Part shown: positions 9,356 to 20,296 of the stretch, in pieces
Layout: each line of letters begins with the position of its first letter
How positions within the stretch are numbered: the first letter of the stretch is position 1
Assembly (NCBI GenBank): GCA_964344155.1
Contig: CAYFMG010000003.1
Coordinates: forward strand, 1 to 64,000
Length of the DNA stretch: 64,000 bases
Reading direction: 5' to 3'
From: UBA6164 sp964344155
Lineage (GTDB): Bacteria > Patescibacteriota > Gracilibacteria > BD1-5 > UBA6164
Translations under genes and position numbers: made by a program
Notes under the pieces: generated by a model
Seen by the model: only the letters and a program-made list of their open reading frames with translations
What the model was told of the DNA's origin: nothing
Database searches by the model: none

Positions 9356-10561
9356 TTATTGAAATGTACAACCTCCAAAAGTAGAACTTCAGAATGTACA
9401 TCAGTTAACAATAGCTACACAACTTCAACCACTTTCTTGAAATCAAGTATCACATACTATGCTTGTTGAGCTTGATATATTTTCAACTGTTCAATTGTTA
9501 CATCTATATGTATCTGTTTGTATTTCATCTCAATCAGATATTATAGTAGTTGTAGTTTTTGTTTGAGTTGATGTTTCTAAATGATTTAATGATGGTATAC
9601 TATATCAATCAATAGTAGATGCTGTACATGATGAATAAGTTACAGCTGTTGTTGCTATAGATATACTATCACTTGTTAAGCTTTTCTTTGTACCATATAC
9701 AACAGCTCTTGTTATAGTTTCTTGTTGTACAGGGTCTGTAGGAGTTATATTTGTTAATCTTGATATATTTGCTTCTCATGCTATATCTGTTCAACTATAT
9801 GCTGATTTTAGATTTGATAGCATTGTTTGTTGTTTTGTTGTATCTGTTGCTAGATCGCTTAGATCTCAACTATATATAACCATATTACTAGATTGAACTA
9901 GGTTTAGAGGAGTTGTTTCTCATATTTGTTTAAATGTTCCATCTGTTGAATAACTTGCTGGTAGGTTACTATAACCATCATAAGCTAGTTTATCATTTGC
10001 TATAATATCTGTTAGATCTGTTCAGCTACTTGTAATTATACTTGGAACTGCTAGTACATATGTTGTTGTTCCACTTTGGACTTTTATTATTTCCCCATTA
10101 TAGTTTCATGTTACATTTAGTGTACCTATTTCAGTTCAGGCATTAGCTGTATTCATATTTAAGCTGTATTCATCTGTTTCCATTACTCATGCTAATTGGT
10201 ATTCTTTTTTTGTATTAGTTACTGAGTAATCATATTGTTTTTCAGTAAGTGGGTCTACTGGTAGTATATCAAGTTTATCTACTGATTGGAATCCTATTTG
10301 TCAGAATTCTCATTGAGTCCATGCTGTTGATCCACTGTATGATATAGTTATTGATCCATCTGGATCTGGATATTTTGCTGCTTCTATTTGAAATAGTTCT
10401 AGACTTGTTTTGATTCTACTCATGTCAGATAATCTAACTGAGTCTCTTGATGTTTTTGTATAGTTTTGCATTGATATAAAAGCTATAGTACCTAATATAA
10501 TCAATATGCTAATTACAACTATCAGTTCAACAAGAGTGAATGCTTTAGTATTTGTTTTCAT
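9356..10561 (-). CDS. Type IV pilin-like protein with cysteine-rich tail
   Basis: The 401-aa prepilin-like protein starts with a short basic leader, then the prepilin peptidase/N-methylation motif KAFTLVELIVVISILIILG, the hydrophobic assembly helix. The pilin fold continues with Tyr/Pro-rich PDPDGSITI and DILPVDPLT-K-YDY, a motif seen in major pilins of CPR. It is longer than ordinary pilins (130 to 200 aa); the last 100 residues are Thr/Ser-rich with about eight cysteines, possibly a disulfide-stabilised adhesive tip. Attachment by pili would fit an epibiotic or predatory life. It is transcribed alone between two terminators. Confidence 0.88.
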
Positions 10562-10629
10562 GTTGTTTTAAAATTAGTTAAGATAAGTGATTTTAATTAT
10601 TACAATTCCTAGTTTACTTTTTTTTGTTT

Positions 10630-10666
10630 TAAACACAAGTTTTTTTTAAAAAACTTGTGTTTATTT
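10630..10666 (-). terminator. Terminator of the S74 fibre gene
   Basis: The stem AAACACAAGTTTTT / AAAAACTTGTGTTT overlaps the stop codon of the fibre gene. Confidence 0.75.
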
Positions 10667-11953
10667 ATTTTCTAGTACTTTTATTCTTTCTTCTAGTTTT
10701 TCAATTTTTTCTAGTGCTTCTTGTAAAGCTGCTGTTAATAGTGGTGTTACTTTTCAGTAATCCATACCTTGATATTCTGGATTTCCTTCAGCATCTACTC
10801 AGTCTTTTTCTCAACTTACTGCTTCTGGTATTACTTCCCCTACTTCATGAGCTATAAATCAGTCTACTGTATTTTCAGGATCTGTTTTAAAGTTGTATCT
10901 TACTGGTTTTAAATTATTTAGTCTTTCTATAGCACTTGTTAATGGTTCTATATTTTCTTTTAGTCTATAGTCTGAAGTTGTATTAAATTGAGTAGAGCTA
11001 GAGTTAACAGATACACTTCATACCCAAGTACCATTTCTATGAAAGTTTAATGTGTTTCAATCATCAGCATATCTATATACATTCAATGCAGCATATCAAT
11101 ATCATTTAGCAAATAATGCTCTGCTTCAATCTGCTACAGAGTCAGATCATACATTAACTGATCATCATAGAGGATTTAATGTAAGTGGTGTATATCATAC
11201 TCATAGGCTTGATGCTTGTATGCTTTCATTTGTAAAAGCTAAGTGTTTATCACCTATTGCTGTATTTCAAACTGTTATACCTCCTGTTACATGCAGAGTA
11301 TTTTGAGGAGTAGTGTTTCAAATACCTATATTACCTCAAGGAGTAATTCTCATTTTTTCACTATTAGTTGTTGAAAATATTAAGGGTTGAGAGTAACCGG
11401 CAGTTCAGATTTGCATTCAATCAGTTACAGGTGCTATATTTAAAACCTTTCAAGATGCATTCATAAATAAATTACCACGAATATCTAGTTTGGCTAATGG
11501 GCTAGATGCTCAGATTCAAACGTTACCAGCACCAGTAATTCTTACTTTTTCTTGGGAAGAGTCTCAAGCTCATCCGTAATCAGTTCTAATAACAAGATCA
11601 TCACTATCTGGCATAAGTCACATTAATGTAGTGTGACTCATTTTTCAAGAAAAACGAATACCTGTCGCATCAGATGCTGTATTTCATTTTAATAATAATG
11701 TAGCTTCACTTGATGTATCTTGATCTAAAGATGTTCAATTTGTAACAACATGAAGTTTTGCACTTGGAGTTGTTGTACCTATTCCTATTTTTCAAGCAGA
11801 ATTAGATATTCAATTAAGTTTACTAGTATTTCCATCAACGACAGCTTTCATGTCATTCCATAAAGTTGCAGTAAGAGGAGTTCAGGTAGAAACTGTTGCT
11901 ACTGCAGCGTAAGTTGCTGCTGTGGGAGAAATAACTCATAGAGTGATAATTCC
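10661..11953 (-). pseudogene. S74-type (intramolecular chaperone) fibre/adhesin protein, 5-prime truncated
   Basis: The open frame runs from a TAG at 11954 to TAA at 10661; the first ATG is 11851 (396 aa). The C-terminal domain is a peptidase S74 chaperone: DYRLKENIEPL, then KPVRYNFK, GFIAHEVGEVIPEAV, YGKVTPLLTAALQEA and a final coiled coil. Family members self-cleave and trimerise tail fibres or adhesins. Upstream are Gly-rich beta repeats of the type IGIGTTTPSAKLHV, repeated about three times, typical of fibre shafts. Reading frame N-terminal to the ATG still looks like family sequence (PTAATYAAVATVSTG) but is cut off by hepT and has no start codon. It may be expressed in shortened form from 11851, or dead. 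Confidence 0.72.
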
Positions 11954-12195
11954 CTATCTAATCAGAAATAATCATGAGAAATCCAGTCTCTCAATCAGAT
12001 TATTTCTTTATAAGGTATATCAGGATATATTCATATCTTTTTTATATTTTCTCCTAAAGTTTGTAATTTCATTAATGTGACATCTATCTTCATTTCATTA
12101 TTCTTAAAATCTTCAAAATTATCAGTGATAACATATGACTCTAAAGAATTTATTATACTTAATAGTCTTTCAATATATATTTTTTCTTCTTTCAT
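11899..12195 (-). CDS. hepT: HepT-like HEPN toxin (probably C-terminally altered)
   Basis: The 98-aa product is a DUF86/HepT-type HEPN RNase. The hallmark R-x4-H-x-Y is present as RDWISHDY (Arg69, His74, Tyr76); Tyr76 corresponds to the tyrosine that the partner MntA AMPylates. It starts 5 nt after the mntA stop. The last 18 residues after FGLD do not resemble a HepT C-terminus: they come from the fused fibre-gene sequence read in another frame, so the toxin lost roughly 20 to 30 residues. The toxin may be weakened or inactive. It cleaves RNA (tRNA) in studied members. Confidence 0.82.
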
Positions 12196-12200
12196 TATTT

Positions 12201-12506
12201 TTAATAAACTAATAATTTATCTTTTTCTATAATATCTTTTATATCATTATTTAAAAATTGTTCATTAACTAAATCAACTCTTAAATTAAGCTCTTTTTCT
12301 AATAAGCTTTTATTTTTTATAAAACTTAATCATCATTTTTTAACTCATTTTTTCTTTTTGTACATTAAATCTAAATCACTATTTTTATTTTGTTCATTCC
12401 TAGCAAAAGATCATACTAAGTATAAGTGTTCAACTCAAATATCATCAAATATTTTTTTTATGTTATCCTGTTTTAAAATAGTTAATAAATCATTTTTTGA
12501 AACCAT
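12201..12506 (-). CDS. mntA: MntA-like minimal nucleotidyltransferase antitoxin
   Basis: The 101-aa MNT-fold protein has the nucleotidyltransferase signature GSFARNEQNKNSDLDL (GS at residues 32-33; Asp44 and Asp46 metal ligands) and a third acidic residue in RVDLV. In the MntA-HepT system this enzyme AMPylates HepT at a tyrosine to silence it. It is the first gene of the pair. Glycines are TGA-encoded, so the pair is code-adapted. The C-terminus ends at LLVY without extra domains, a normal length. Confidence 0.88.
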
Positions 12507-12572
12507 AGTTTTGTATATTAAGTTTTATTTATTAGTAATTATTTTATTTTTTAATTAGTAAAAATCAAATTT

Positions 12573-13631
12573 TTAAAAATTTTCTTTATAATTTGAAAAC
12601 AAAATATTTATTTTGACGTTTAATTTTTTTAAAATAGATTTTTCTTTATTAGATAAATTATACTTTAATATAACAGTATCAATTAGTAAATTTTCTAAAT
12701 CTTTAAAATTGAAATTATTTTTTAATATACAGTTTAGAATATTATTTTTTCTAATAATATAGTTTTGTCATATATTTTTAATAGAATTAATATCTTTTTC
12801 TATTTCTATAATTCTCTCTTTACAAGGTTCTTTTAATTTTTTTTCATTTTTTAATTCTTGTTTTAAATTACTTAATGTTGTTATAACAGGAGATACTAGA
12901 TTAATAAAAGTACCTTTTTTAAGATAATGTTTATAAAAATTATTTTCATATTTTTGCTTATTATTATAGTATTGCTCTATATCAAATAAATCTCTTATAA
13001 TAATTTTATTATATTCTAATATTTCAGCTTCTTCAATAAAATAATCTGAAATAATTAATTTTTTTCCCTTGTTATGAAAAGAAAATTTTCATATTTTTTC
13101 TTTATGACTATTATAGTAACTTAATGTTTTTAAGTTATATTCTTCTTTATTAGTTAAAAAATTTATTAAATATTTTATAATAAATTCAATTCTATCTTTA
13201 TTTACTTGTTTATTTGTAATATCTTCACCTAAAGAATTTATTACTTTGAAATCATATTTAGTTTTTATTTTAGAAAAATATCTTTCTTTTTTCTTTTTTA
13301 ATTTAATATATTCATCTAAATTTTTTAATTTAAGTTTTAGTATATTTATTTCTTCATTAATTCATTTTTCTAAAATTGTAATTTGTTTTTTATATAGTGG
13401 ATGTAAATCAGAAATAGTTATACCTTTATTACTAAATCCTATGTAATAATCTCAAGTTAAATCATTATACTTTTGAATACAATCTGTACTTATTTCTAAT
13501 TGTAATTTTTTATCTAATTTTCTTAAAAAAAGTTTTTTTACTAAAATTTTTTTATATAAATAATATTCTTTTTTAAATTTTTCTTTTAAATCAATTTTAT
13601 TATAATATATTATATCTTCTATATTAGCCAT
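12573..13631 (-). CDS. Lysine-rich coiled-coil protein of unknown function
   Basis: The 352-aa product has no family I recognise. It is extremely rich in Lys, Asn, Ile and Leu, with long helical, partly coiled-coil stretches (residues 15-45, 100-125 and 270-295). No signal peptide or membrane segment is visible. Its A/T content is even higher than its neighbours' and glycine is rare (few TGA). It lies just upstream of the MntA-HepT pair with a separate promoter, so it could be part of the same mobile or defence region, but I see no domain to support this. Confidence 0.7.
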
Positions 13632-13660
13632 ATTTTACAATTAACTTATAAATTTATTTC

Positions 13661-13688
13661 AGTATATTTACTAATATTTTTTTGTCAA
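13661..13688 (-). promoter_or_regulatory. Promoter of the unknown coiled-coil gene
   Basis: On the minus strand TTGACA and TATACT are separated by 16 bp, about 30 nt before the start codon. Confidence 0.65.
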
Positions 13689-13705
13689 AATATTGTATAT
13701 ATTTA

Positions 13706-13747
13706 ATATATATTAAAAAAGCATAAAAATTAATTTATGCTTTTTTA
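13706..13747 (-). terminator. Terminator of topA
   Basis: The stem AAAAAAGCATAAA / TTTATGCTTTTTT lies just after the topA stop. Confidence 0.75.
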
Positions 13748-16036
13748 TTATTGATTCTCTTGTTCTTGTTTTTCTTTAAGTCTATTATTTACCTCATCTA
13801 TTACATCTTTTGGTACATTTTTAGCTATTTTTACCTTTGGATAATTCTTGGCAGCTAAGAAAAATCATCTTCTAGAATTCATTAGTTTTAATTCTTCTCA
13901 ACTCTCCTCGTCTATCAATAATCACCTTTCTATTAAAATCTTTTCCATTAATTCTTCTTTCTCATCTTTTATCTTACCAATCCATTTAACCTTTGGATAT
14001 TCAGAACTAGCTAGAAATGGTCAGAATCTACCAGTTTTTACTACTATTGTTCATTCTATTCAGTCAGGACAAGGTTTTCATTCATACTCAGCTTTTAATG
14101 CTTCTAGTTCGTTTTTTTGATCTTCGGGTTGATCTATAAAAGCACACTCAGGAAATCATGAACAACCTATAAATTTACCAGTTTTTGAATGTCTGTATAT
14201 TAAATCTTTTCAACACTTTGGGCACTCTTTTCATACTTTTTCTACTACCTTTGTAGCATTTTCTCAAGCATTCTCTAAATCTTTTTTCAAAGTATTATCC
14301 CAAAAACCTTGAAGCATTGAAGAATAGTTTTGTTTTCATTCTGCTACTTTATCAAAATCCTCTTCTACATCTTTTGTAAATTTATATTCCATCATCTTAT
14401 TGAAATACTCTTCTAAAAAGTCAGTAACAGTAAAGGCTACTTCAGTTGGTTTTAGATATTTCTTTTCAAATTTTTCAATATATCCTCTATCTATAATAGT
14501 TGATATAGTAGGTGCATAAGTAGAAGGCCTACCTATTCATTCTCATTCTAGTTTTTTTACTAAAGAAGCTTCTGTATATCTAGCTGGTGGTCTTGAAAAA
14601 CCTTGTACGGCTTCAAGTCAGCTTCATTCTAATATTTCTCATACATCTATATTTGGAAGGGTTGTGTTTGATTCTTCATTTTCATCAGTTTCATCATCAG
14701 TTCACTCTATATATAGTTTCATAAAACCATCAAATTTTATAACCTCTCATTTTGTTATCCATGATTGATTAGTAGCTCTTTCAGGAGAAAAAGTAAAAGT
14801 TGTTACTTCTACAATAGCTTCACTCATTTGAGATGCTATTGTTCTTTTCCGTATAAGAGTATATAGCTTTATTTGATCTTTATCTAATACTTTTGTTAAT
14901 GTTTCAGGAGCTCTTTTTAAATTTGTTGGTCTGATAGCTTCATGCGCTTCTTGAGCTCAACTAGATTTTGTTTTATATGCTCTTGATTTGTGATAATTAT
15001 CTCAAAATTCTGAACAGATTACTTCTTTTGCTTCTTGTTTTGCTTGGTTTGATAGATTAACACTATCTGTTCTCATATATGTAATTAATCATTGTCTTTC
15101 ACCGTTTCATAAATCCATTCATTCGTATAGTTTTTGTGCTATCATCATAGTTTTTTTAACACCAAAACCAAATTTTCTAGAGGCTTCTTGTTGTAAAGTT
15201 GATGTTGTAAAAGGAGCTCATGGTTGTCTTTTTGAATCTTTTTTTACACTATCAACTAGTTTGAAATCTAGACTATCTACTGCTGATAATACAAGGTTAT
15301 CTTTTTTGTTTTTTGTTTCTTTAAGTTTTGTAATATCATCAAATAGTGTAGATAGTATTTTTTCTACATCTTCTTTTGATTTAATTTTCTTAACCTTTCC
15401 ATTTATTTTTGAAAGAGTTGTTTTGAATTTTTTTGCTCAATGTTTTAGTGTAATAGATATTTTCCAAGATTCTACTGGTTTGAAGTCAATAATTTCTCTT
15501 TCTTTTTCTACTATTAATTTTACAGCTACAGATTGAACTCTACCTGCTGATAATCATTTTCTTATTTTTTTCCATAATACAGGACTTACCTTGTATCAAA
15601 CTAATCTATCAAGTAGTCTTCTTGCTTGTTGAGCATCAACAAGTCACATGTCTATTGTTCTTGGATTATCTTTTGCTTCAGTTATAGCTTTTTTTGTTAT
15701 TTCATGAAATACTATTCTTTTAGTATTTACAGGATCTAGCTTTAAAGCATGACAAAGATGCCATCCTATAGCTTCTCATTCGCGGTCCTCATCGGTAGCT
15801 ATCCAGACTTCTTCAGAAGTTTTTGCTAATTTTTGTAGATTGCTTACAGTTTGTTTTTTCTCTTCACTTATTCCATAATCAGGTTTAAAACCATTTTCAA
15901 TATCTATTCATAATGTCTTTACTGGTAGGTCTCTAATATGTCACATAGAAGCTACAACCTTGTAATCAGGTCATAAAAATTTTTCTATAGTTTTTCCTTT
16001 AGCCGGTGATTCGACTATCACTAGATTTTTAGCCAT
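13748..16036 (-). CDS. topA: DNA topoisomerase I (type IA)
   Basis: The 762-aa enzyme relaxes negative supercoils. Seen: Toprim domain starting NLVIVESPAKGKTIEKFLG and DEDREGEAIGWH (acidic metal site), LDRLVGYKVSPVLW, the catalytic tyrosine in ITYMRTDS (Tyr320, cf. 319 in E. coli), RPSTYAPTI, then C-terminal Topo_C zinc domains. The first zinc knuckle is intact (CPKCGKD...IGCSGFPEC). The second (CPDGIEG...SSEYPKVKWIG) has lost three of four cysteines and a third segment (RRGFFLAAKNYPK) has none. A promoter with TTGACT/TATAAA precedes it. Native code, many TGA glycines. Confidence 0.97.
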
Positions 16037-16069
16037 TTTTATTTTTTTATTAAAATTCTATTAGAGTAA

Positions 16070-16097
16070 TTTATAATAGTATTTGTAATTTAGTCAA
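16070..16097 (-). promoter_or_regulatory. Promoter of topA
   Basis: On the minus strand TTGACT and TATAAA are separated by 16 bp, about 35 nt upstream of the ATG. Confidence 0.65.
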
Positions 16098-16099
16098 AA

Positions 16100-16125
16100 A
16101 AAAATCAGAATTTCTTCTGATTTTA
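16100..16125 (-). terminator. Terminator of the starch-synthase-like gene
   Basis: The stem AAAATCAGAA / TTCTGATTTT overlaps the gene's stop codon. Confidence 0.7.
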
Positions 16126-16632
16126 TCAATTTAATACGTTTTCTACAAGACTTTTATTATCATATGGGAATTTATAGTTTTCTGTATATTTTACTATAGA
16201 GTGGAATATAGACCATTTATTTAATTCATCATACAAAAATGCATTTCATTCTGATTTAACTGGGTTAAATTCTTTTAATTCTCAAGTTATATGATTTTCT
16301 TTTAGTATTACTGGAACAATTCATTTTTCTAAGTATGTATTAATACTTGAAATACAATCATCACAAACTACAAAATCAAAACCAGATAAGAAACTGTCTC
16401 TAAACTCTCAAGTTATTACTATATTTTTTGAGACGATTTCAGTTTCGGCTCATTCTATATGAACAACAAATCCAGCAGCTAGAGTTTTTAATCATTCAAT
16501 TAACTCTAAAGCTAAAGAGTGATCAGTTAATTTTATTAATCCAAGAGGTTTATGTTTTAATAGTAAACCTAGAGTTTTTTTCATTTTTACGTTGTTTTCC
16601 TTTTTTTCTACTAGTAAGCTAGAAATGTTCAT
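16123..16632 (-). CDS. Small protein resembling the C-terminus of glycogen/starch synthases
   Basis: The 169-aa product contains, after a hydrophilic N-terminus (first ATG 16632; a second ATG 16 codons on is possible), the order LEKGIVPVILKE, NPVKSEGNAFLYDE, WSIFHSIVKYTENYKFPYDN. This resembles the last part of GT5 glycogen synthases (a gap, then GNAF-Y, W-IF-AIVRA-ENY-FPYDW). The catalytic KTGGL and nucleotide-binding parts are absent, so I do not claim transferase activity. One C-D-D-C motif is present. Similarity is by pattern only and could be tested by HMM search. Confidence 0.55.
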
Positions 16633-16724
16633 AAAAACTGTTTAAGATATAAAGTTATATATATCTTATCATAAGATACCTATATAATGCAAATTTTTTA
16701 ACTACTTTTTTTATAAAATTAATA

Positions 16725-16769
16725 ATCCCTCAGTCTTTCAGACAGCTCCCTTTAATTCTAAAGGGAGCA
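16725..16769. repeat. REP-like palindromic element A
   Basis: The perfect hairpin GCTCCCTTTA-ATTC-TAAAGGGAGC follows ATCCCTCAGTCTTTCAGACA. It is one of two related elements about 80 bp apart in a 325-bp gene-free gap. Confidence 0.75.
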
Positions 16770-16848
16770 TTTTTAATTAAATTTAATTTTATATTTTAAT
16801 AAATTCTTTCTATATATTTTATTATTTTATTGTTAAAATGTAATAGTA

Positions 16849-16890
16849 AGGCTTCCTTTAGAATTAAAGGAAGCTCCCGAAGGGTGATGG
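16849..16890. repeat. REP-like palindromic element B (inverted copy of A)
   Basis: The hairpin GCTTCCTTTA-GAAT-TAAAGGAAGC is an inverted version of element A's stem with a C-to-T / G-to-A compensatory pair change, followed by CCCGAAGGGTGATGGA. The compensatory change implies that the fold matters. Confidence 0.75.
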
Positions 16891-16957
16891 ATTTTTTACT
16901 TGAAAAAAAAGAGTTTTTGAATATAATCCTAAAACTTTAAAAAATAAGATAATAGAA

Positions 16958-17959
16958 GTGAAAGATTTTTGGAAAAAACAAATAGAAAAGCATGGTAAGC
17001 TTGTTTTTTTAGCTCCTATGGATTGATATGGAGATAGTGCTTACAGGCAAGCTATGAAGAGAGTTGCACCAGATATACAATGTATATCTGAGTTTTATAG
17101 TGCTGACTGACTTGTACATTCCAAATTTTTAGCTGATAGTGTTTTACCTCACTCTGATGTAGAAAATCCTTTAATTATTCAAATATTCTGAAAAGATCCT
17201 GAAATGTTTGCTCGTGCTGCTAAAATTATATCTGATCCAAAATACAATATTGCCGGTATTGATGTAAATATGTGATGTCCTGCAAAAAAAGTAGTTAAGA
17301 GTGGTCATGGTTCATGATTACTTATAAATGAACAAACAGCTTTTGATATAGTAAAAGCATTGGATGAAGCAACACATCTACCTATATCTGTTAAAACAAG
17401 ACTTAGTTTTGATTGATGACAAGACTTGATTAATTTTGCAAAAGGTTTAGAAAAAGCATGATGTAGTTTATTAACTGTTCATGGTAGAACTGCAAAACAA
17501 GCATATACTGGTAACGCAGACTTAAATCCTATATATGAATTAAAAAAACATTTAAATATACCTGTAATTGCTAATGGTGATGTATTAAACTATGATGATG
17601 GTATGCAAAAAGTAAAAGATCTAGATTGATTTATGATAGGTAGAGGTAGCTTTGGTAATCCATGGTGTTTTCTCCCTTGAGATCAAAATCCTACTCTTTC
17701 TGAAATATTAGATCAAATGGAATTTCATGCTTTGAAACTTGTTGAAACAAAATGAGAAAGAAAATGAAATCTAGAAATAAGAAAACATCTAGTACAATAC
17801 TTAAAACATTTCCCATGAGTAAAAGCTTACAGAAAAAGACTTGTAACAACTGAGAGTTTTGAGAATACTCAGAATGTAATAAATGAAATAAGAGAAGAAT
17901 TTAAGGAGGACTTAAATAAAAGACCTAGTTTAGGTGAGATAGAAAAAAAAGAAGACTAA
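16958..17959 (+). CDS. tRNA-dihydrouridine synthase (Dus)
   Basis: The 333-aa FMN enzyme reduces uridine to dihydrouridine in tRNA. Seen: LAPMDGYGD at the N-terminus (flavin loop), the catalytic cysteine in NMGCPAKKV (Cys107), RLS/KTR phosphate-binding region, LLTVHGRTAKQAYTG, GDVLNYDD and IGRGSFGNPW. The last glycines of these motifs are TGA. No ATG precedes the conserved start; I chose GTG 16958, since the DusB-type N-terminus begins there. The frame is open further upstream but lacks ATG/TTG. No Shine-Dalgarno is visible. The subclass (A, B or C) is not decided. Confidence 0.93.
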
Positions 17960-17978
17960 CAAAAATGTTAGTCTTTTA
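17952..17978. terminator. Bidirectional terminator between dus and dnaB
   Basis: The stem AGACTAAC / GTTAGTCT is flanked by A and T runs and lies at both genes' 3-prime ends. Confidence 0.75.
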
Positions 17979-19316
17979 AAATGCTTCATTTGGTTCGTGT
18001 AGATTTCTCTCTACTTCTATGAATTTTTGAGCTCACTTATCGAACATAAGTTCGGTAGTTCAGATTGGTCAGCTTCTATTTTTTCTCATAAATATCTCTG
18101 TGATTCATTTTTTTTCTGTAAACTCATCATAATACTCTTCTCTGTATATCATAAGTATCATATCAGCATCTTGTTCTATTGCTCATGATTCTCTCAGATC
18201 TGACATAACAGGACGCTTATCAGGTCTTTGCTCCACAGCTCTTGATAATTGTGATAGAGCTATGATAGGTACACTTAATTCCCTAGCTAGAGATTTAAGT
18301 CATCTAGAGATCTCTGATATTTCTTGAACTCTATTCATAGAATTTCAATTACTCATAAGTTGCAAATAGTCTATTATAATCAAATCAAGACCTGATTCTA
18401 TTTTAAGTCTTCTACATTTTGATTTTAGATCTACCAAGTTACCACCTGCTGTATCATCTATATATATATTGGCATCTGATAATTTTTCCATAGCTTCTCA
18501 TATCTTTGCAAACTCATGATCTTCTAGTTCTCATTTAGCTAGTTTCCAGCTATCTATTTGCATGGCAGCAGCTATCATTCTATCTGTTAGTTGTTCTTTA
18601 CTCATTTCCAGAGAAAAAATAGCTACATTTTTTTTGTTTAATCATACATTTTGAGCTAGATTTAGTGCAAATGCTGTTTTTCACATAGCTGGTCTTGCTG
18701 CTATAACTACTAGGTCTCATCATTTTAATCATCATGATCTATGATCTAGATCTTTGAATCATAACTGTAGTCTATGTTGTTTTATAGCTTCTGGATTTTC
18801 ATGTATTTCAGCAAATTCTTCGTATCTTTGAGTTAATATATCATTTATATGAACAAGTTTATTTTGTATAAATACTTGAGTTACATTAAAAACTGATTTT
18901 TCTGTTTTTTCAAGTAATTCATTTATAGCAGCTTCTTCATCATATCAATAAGCAAGTATTTCATTTCAACATTTTAGTAATCATCTTAAAACAGATTTAT
19001 TTTTTACTATTTGAGCATATTCAAAAACATTTGCTGTAGTTGGTACTATTTCTGTAAGTTCTGTTAGATAAGAAATTCATCCTATTTTATCAAGTAATTT
19101 TTTATCATCTAGTTTTTCTTTTACTGTTATTAGATCTATAGGTTTATTAAATTTATATAAATCAAAAATAACTTCAAATATAGTAGCATTTGAATCATTA
19201 TAAAAATCTTCTGGCTTTAATAAATCTCAAATAGATAAAAAACAGTCTTTATCTATTAATACACTTCATAATACTGATTGTTCAGCTTCTATAGAATGTG
19301 GAGGTACTTTTAACAT
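17976..19316 (-). CDS. dnaB: Replicative DNA helicase DnaB
   Basis: The 446-aa hexameric 5-prime to 3-prime helicase has an N-terminal helical domain (PHSIEAEQSVLGSVL...), a linker (residues about 115 to 175) and the RecA-like core. Seen: Walker A ARPAMGKTAFAL, FSLEMSKEQL, Walker B LDLIIIDYLQLM, H3 motif SQLSRAVEQRPDKRPVMSDLRESG and arginine-finger/loop IFMRKNRSGPIG. Length is normal for the family. Starts at ATG, terminator shared with dus. Several motif glycines are TGA. Confidence 0.97.
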
Positions 19317-19366
19317 TATCAATTATTAGGGGGTAATTTCTCGTTTAAGATAGATTAATAAAAAAA

Positions 19367-19405
19367 ACATAAAAGTAAACTGTAATAGTTGCTTTTATGT
19401 TTAGA
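19367..19405 (-). terminator. Terminator of the TPR protein gene
   Basis: The inverted repeat AACATAAAAG / CTTTTATGTT lies between the TPR gene's stop and dnaB. Confidence 0.65.
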
Positions 19406-19430
19406 AAATGTAAAAAAGATATGTTAAAAA

Positions 19431-20228
19431 TTATTCATCTAAACTTTCTTCAAGTTCTTTTATTTTTTCTTGTACTTTTTTGTTATAAGGTTGTAGTTCA
19501 ATAATTTTTTTATAAGTATCTATAGCTTGTCATTTTTTTCAACCATGAGTTAGACACTCAGCTTTTATGAAAAGCTTTTCTACATCTCTAGGTTTACTTT
19601 TTAAGAACAAAGTAGTATATTTTAAACATCTTTTGTAAAATCACATAGAGTAAGTAAGCTCTGATAAGATATTTATAACTTCATCATCTGCCATTTTTTT
19701 TCTATGTATATTTTCATATATTTTTAAAGAATCTTTTAGTTTTTCTTGTAGAGCATAAACATATCAAAGTTTTTTCATTATTTCAAAATCTGTTTTTAGG
19801 TGTTCTAATAGATCTTTATAAATATATTCTGCATTTATGTAGTTTTTTTCTTTTTCATATATTCAGGCAAGTATTAGGTTAAGTTCCCTATTGTATTTAT
19901 CAATACTTAGTCATTCTACTATTCTACTTTTAGCTAGGTCTTCATATCATTTTGCTATGTTTGATTCTACTTGTTTTACTATTTTTTCTAGCTTATCTTT
20001 GTCATCTAGAGATATTTTTGAGTTTTTCTTTGATTTTGGTTTTTCTTTTGCTTGTTTTAAGTTTACTTTATTTAAAGCAGATTTTCTGTTTTCTATATTT
20101 TCGGGTTTGATTACTTTTTTTACATTAAAATACAATTTAAAAGCCTTTGTTCATATATAGTACAAAGAGTAAAATAAAGATAATATCAAAATAAAAATTT
20201 CGATTTTTATAAACAAAAGATTTTCCAT
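19431..20228 (-). CDS. Membrane-anchored tetratricopeptide-repeat protein
   Basis: The 265-aa product has a single N-terminal membrane anchor (hydrophobic stretch within the first 30 residues), a basic Lys-rich linker (KEKPKSKKNSK) and then at least three TPR units: YNRELNLILAGIYEKEKNYINAE, FEIMKKLGYVYALQEKLKDS and EKLFIKAECLTHGWKKGQ. TPRs bind protein partners; this one would face the cytoplasm or periplasm depending on orientation. I do not know its partner. It is followed by dnaB downstream and by dprA upstream. Confidence 0.75.
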
Positions 20229-20296
20229 TTATTTTTTTGTAAAAAGATATTTATTAACTTAGTTACTATATTAAGTTTTTTTTTATAATAATCAAG

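Noticed and set aside
12201..12506. A transposon or IS origin for the MntA-HepT region
   Set aside because: No transposase, inverted terminal repeats or target duplications are visible around the junction.
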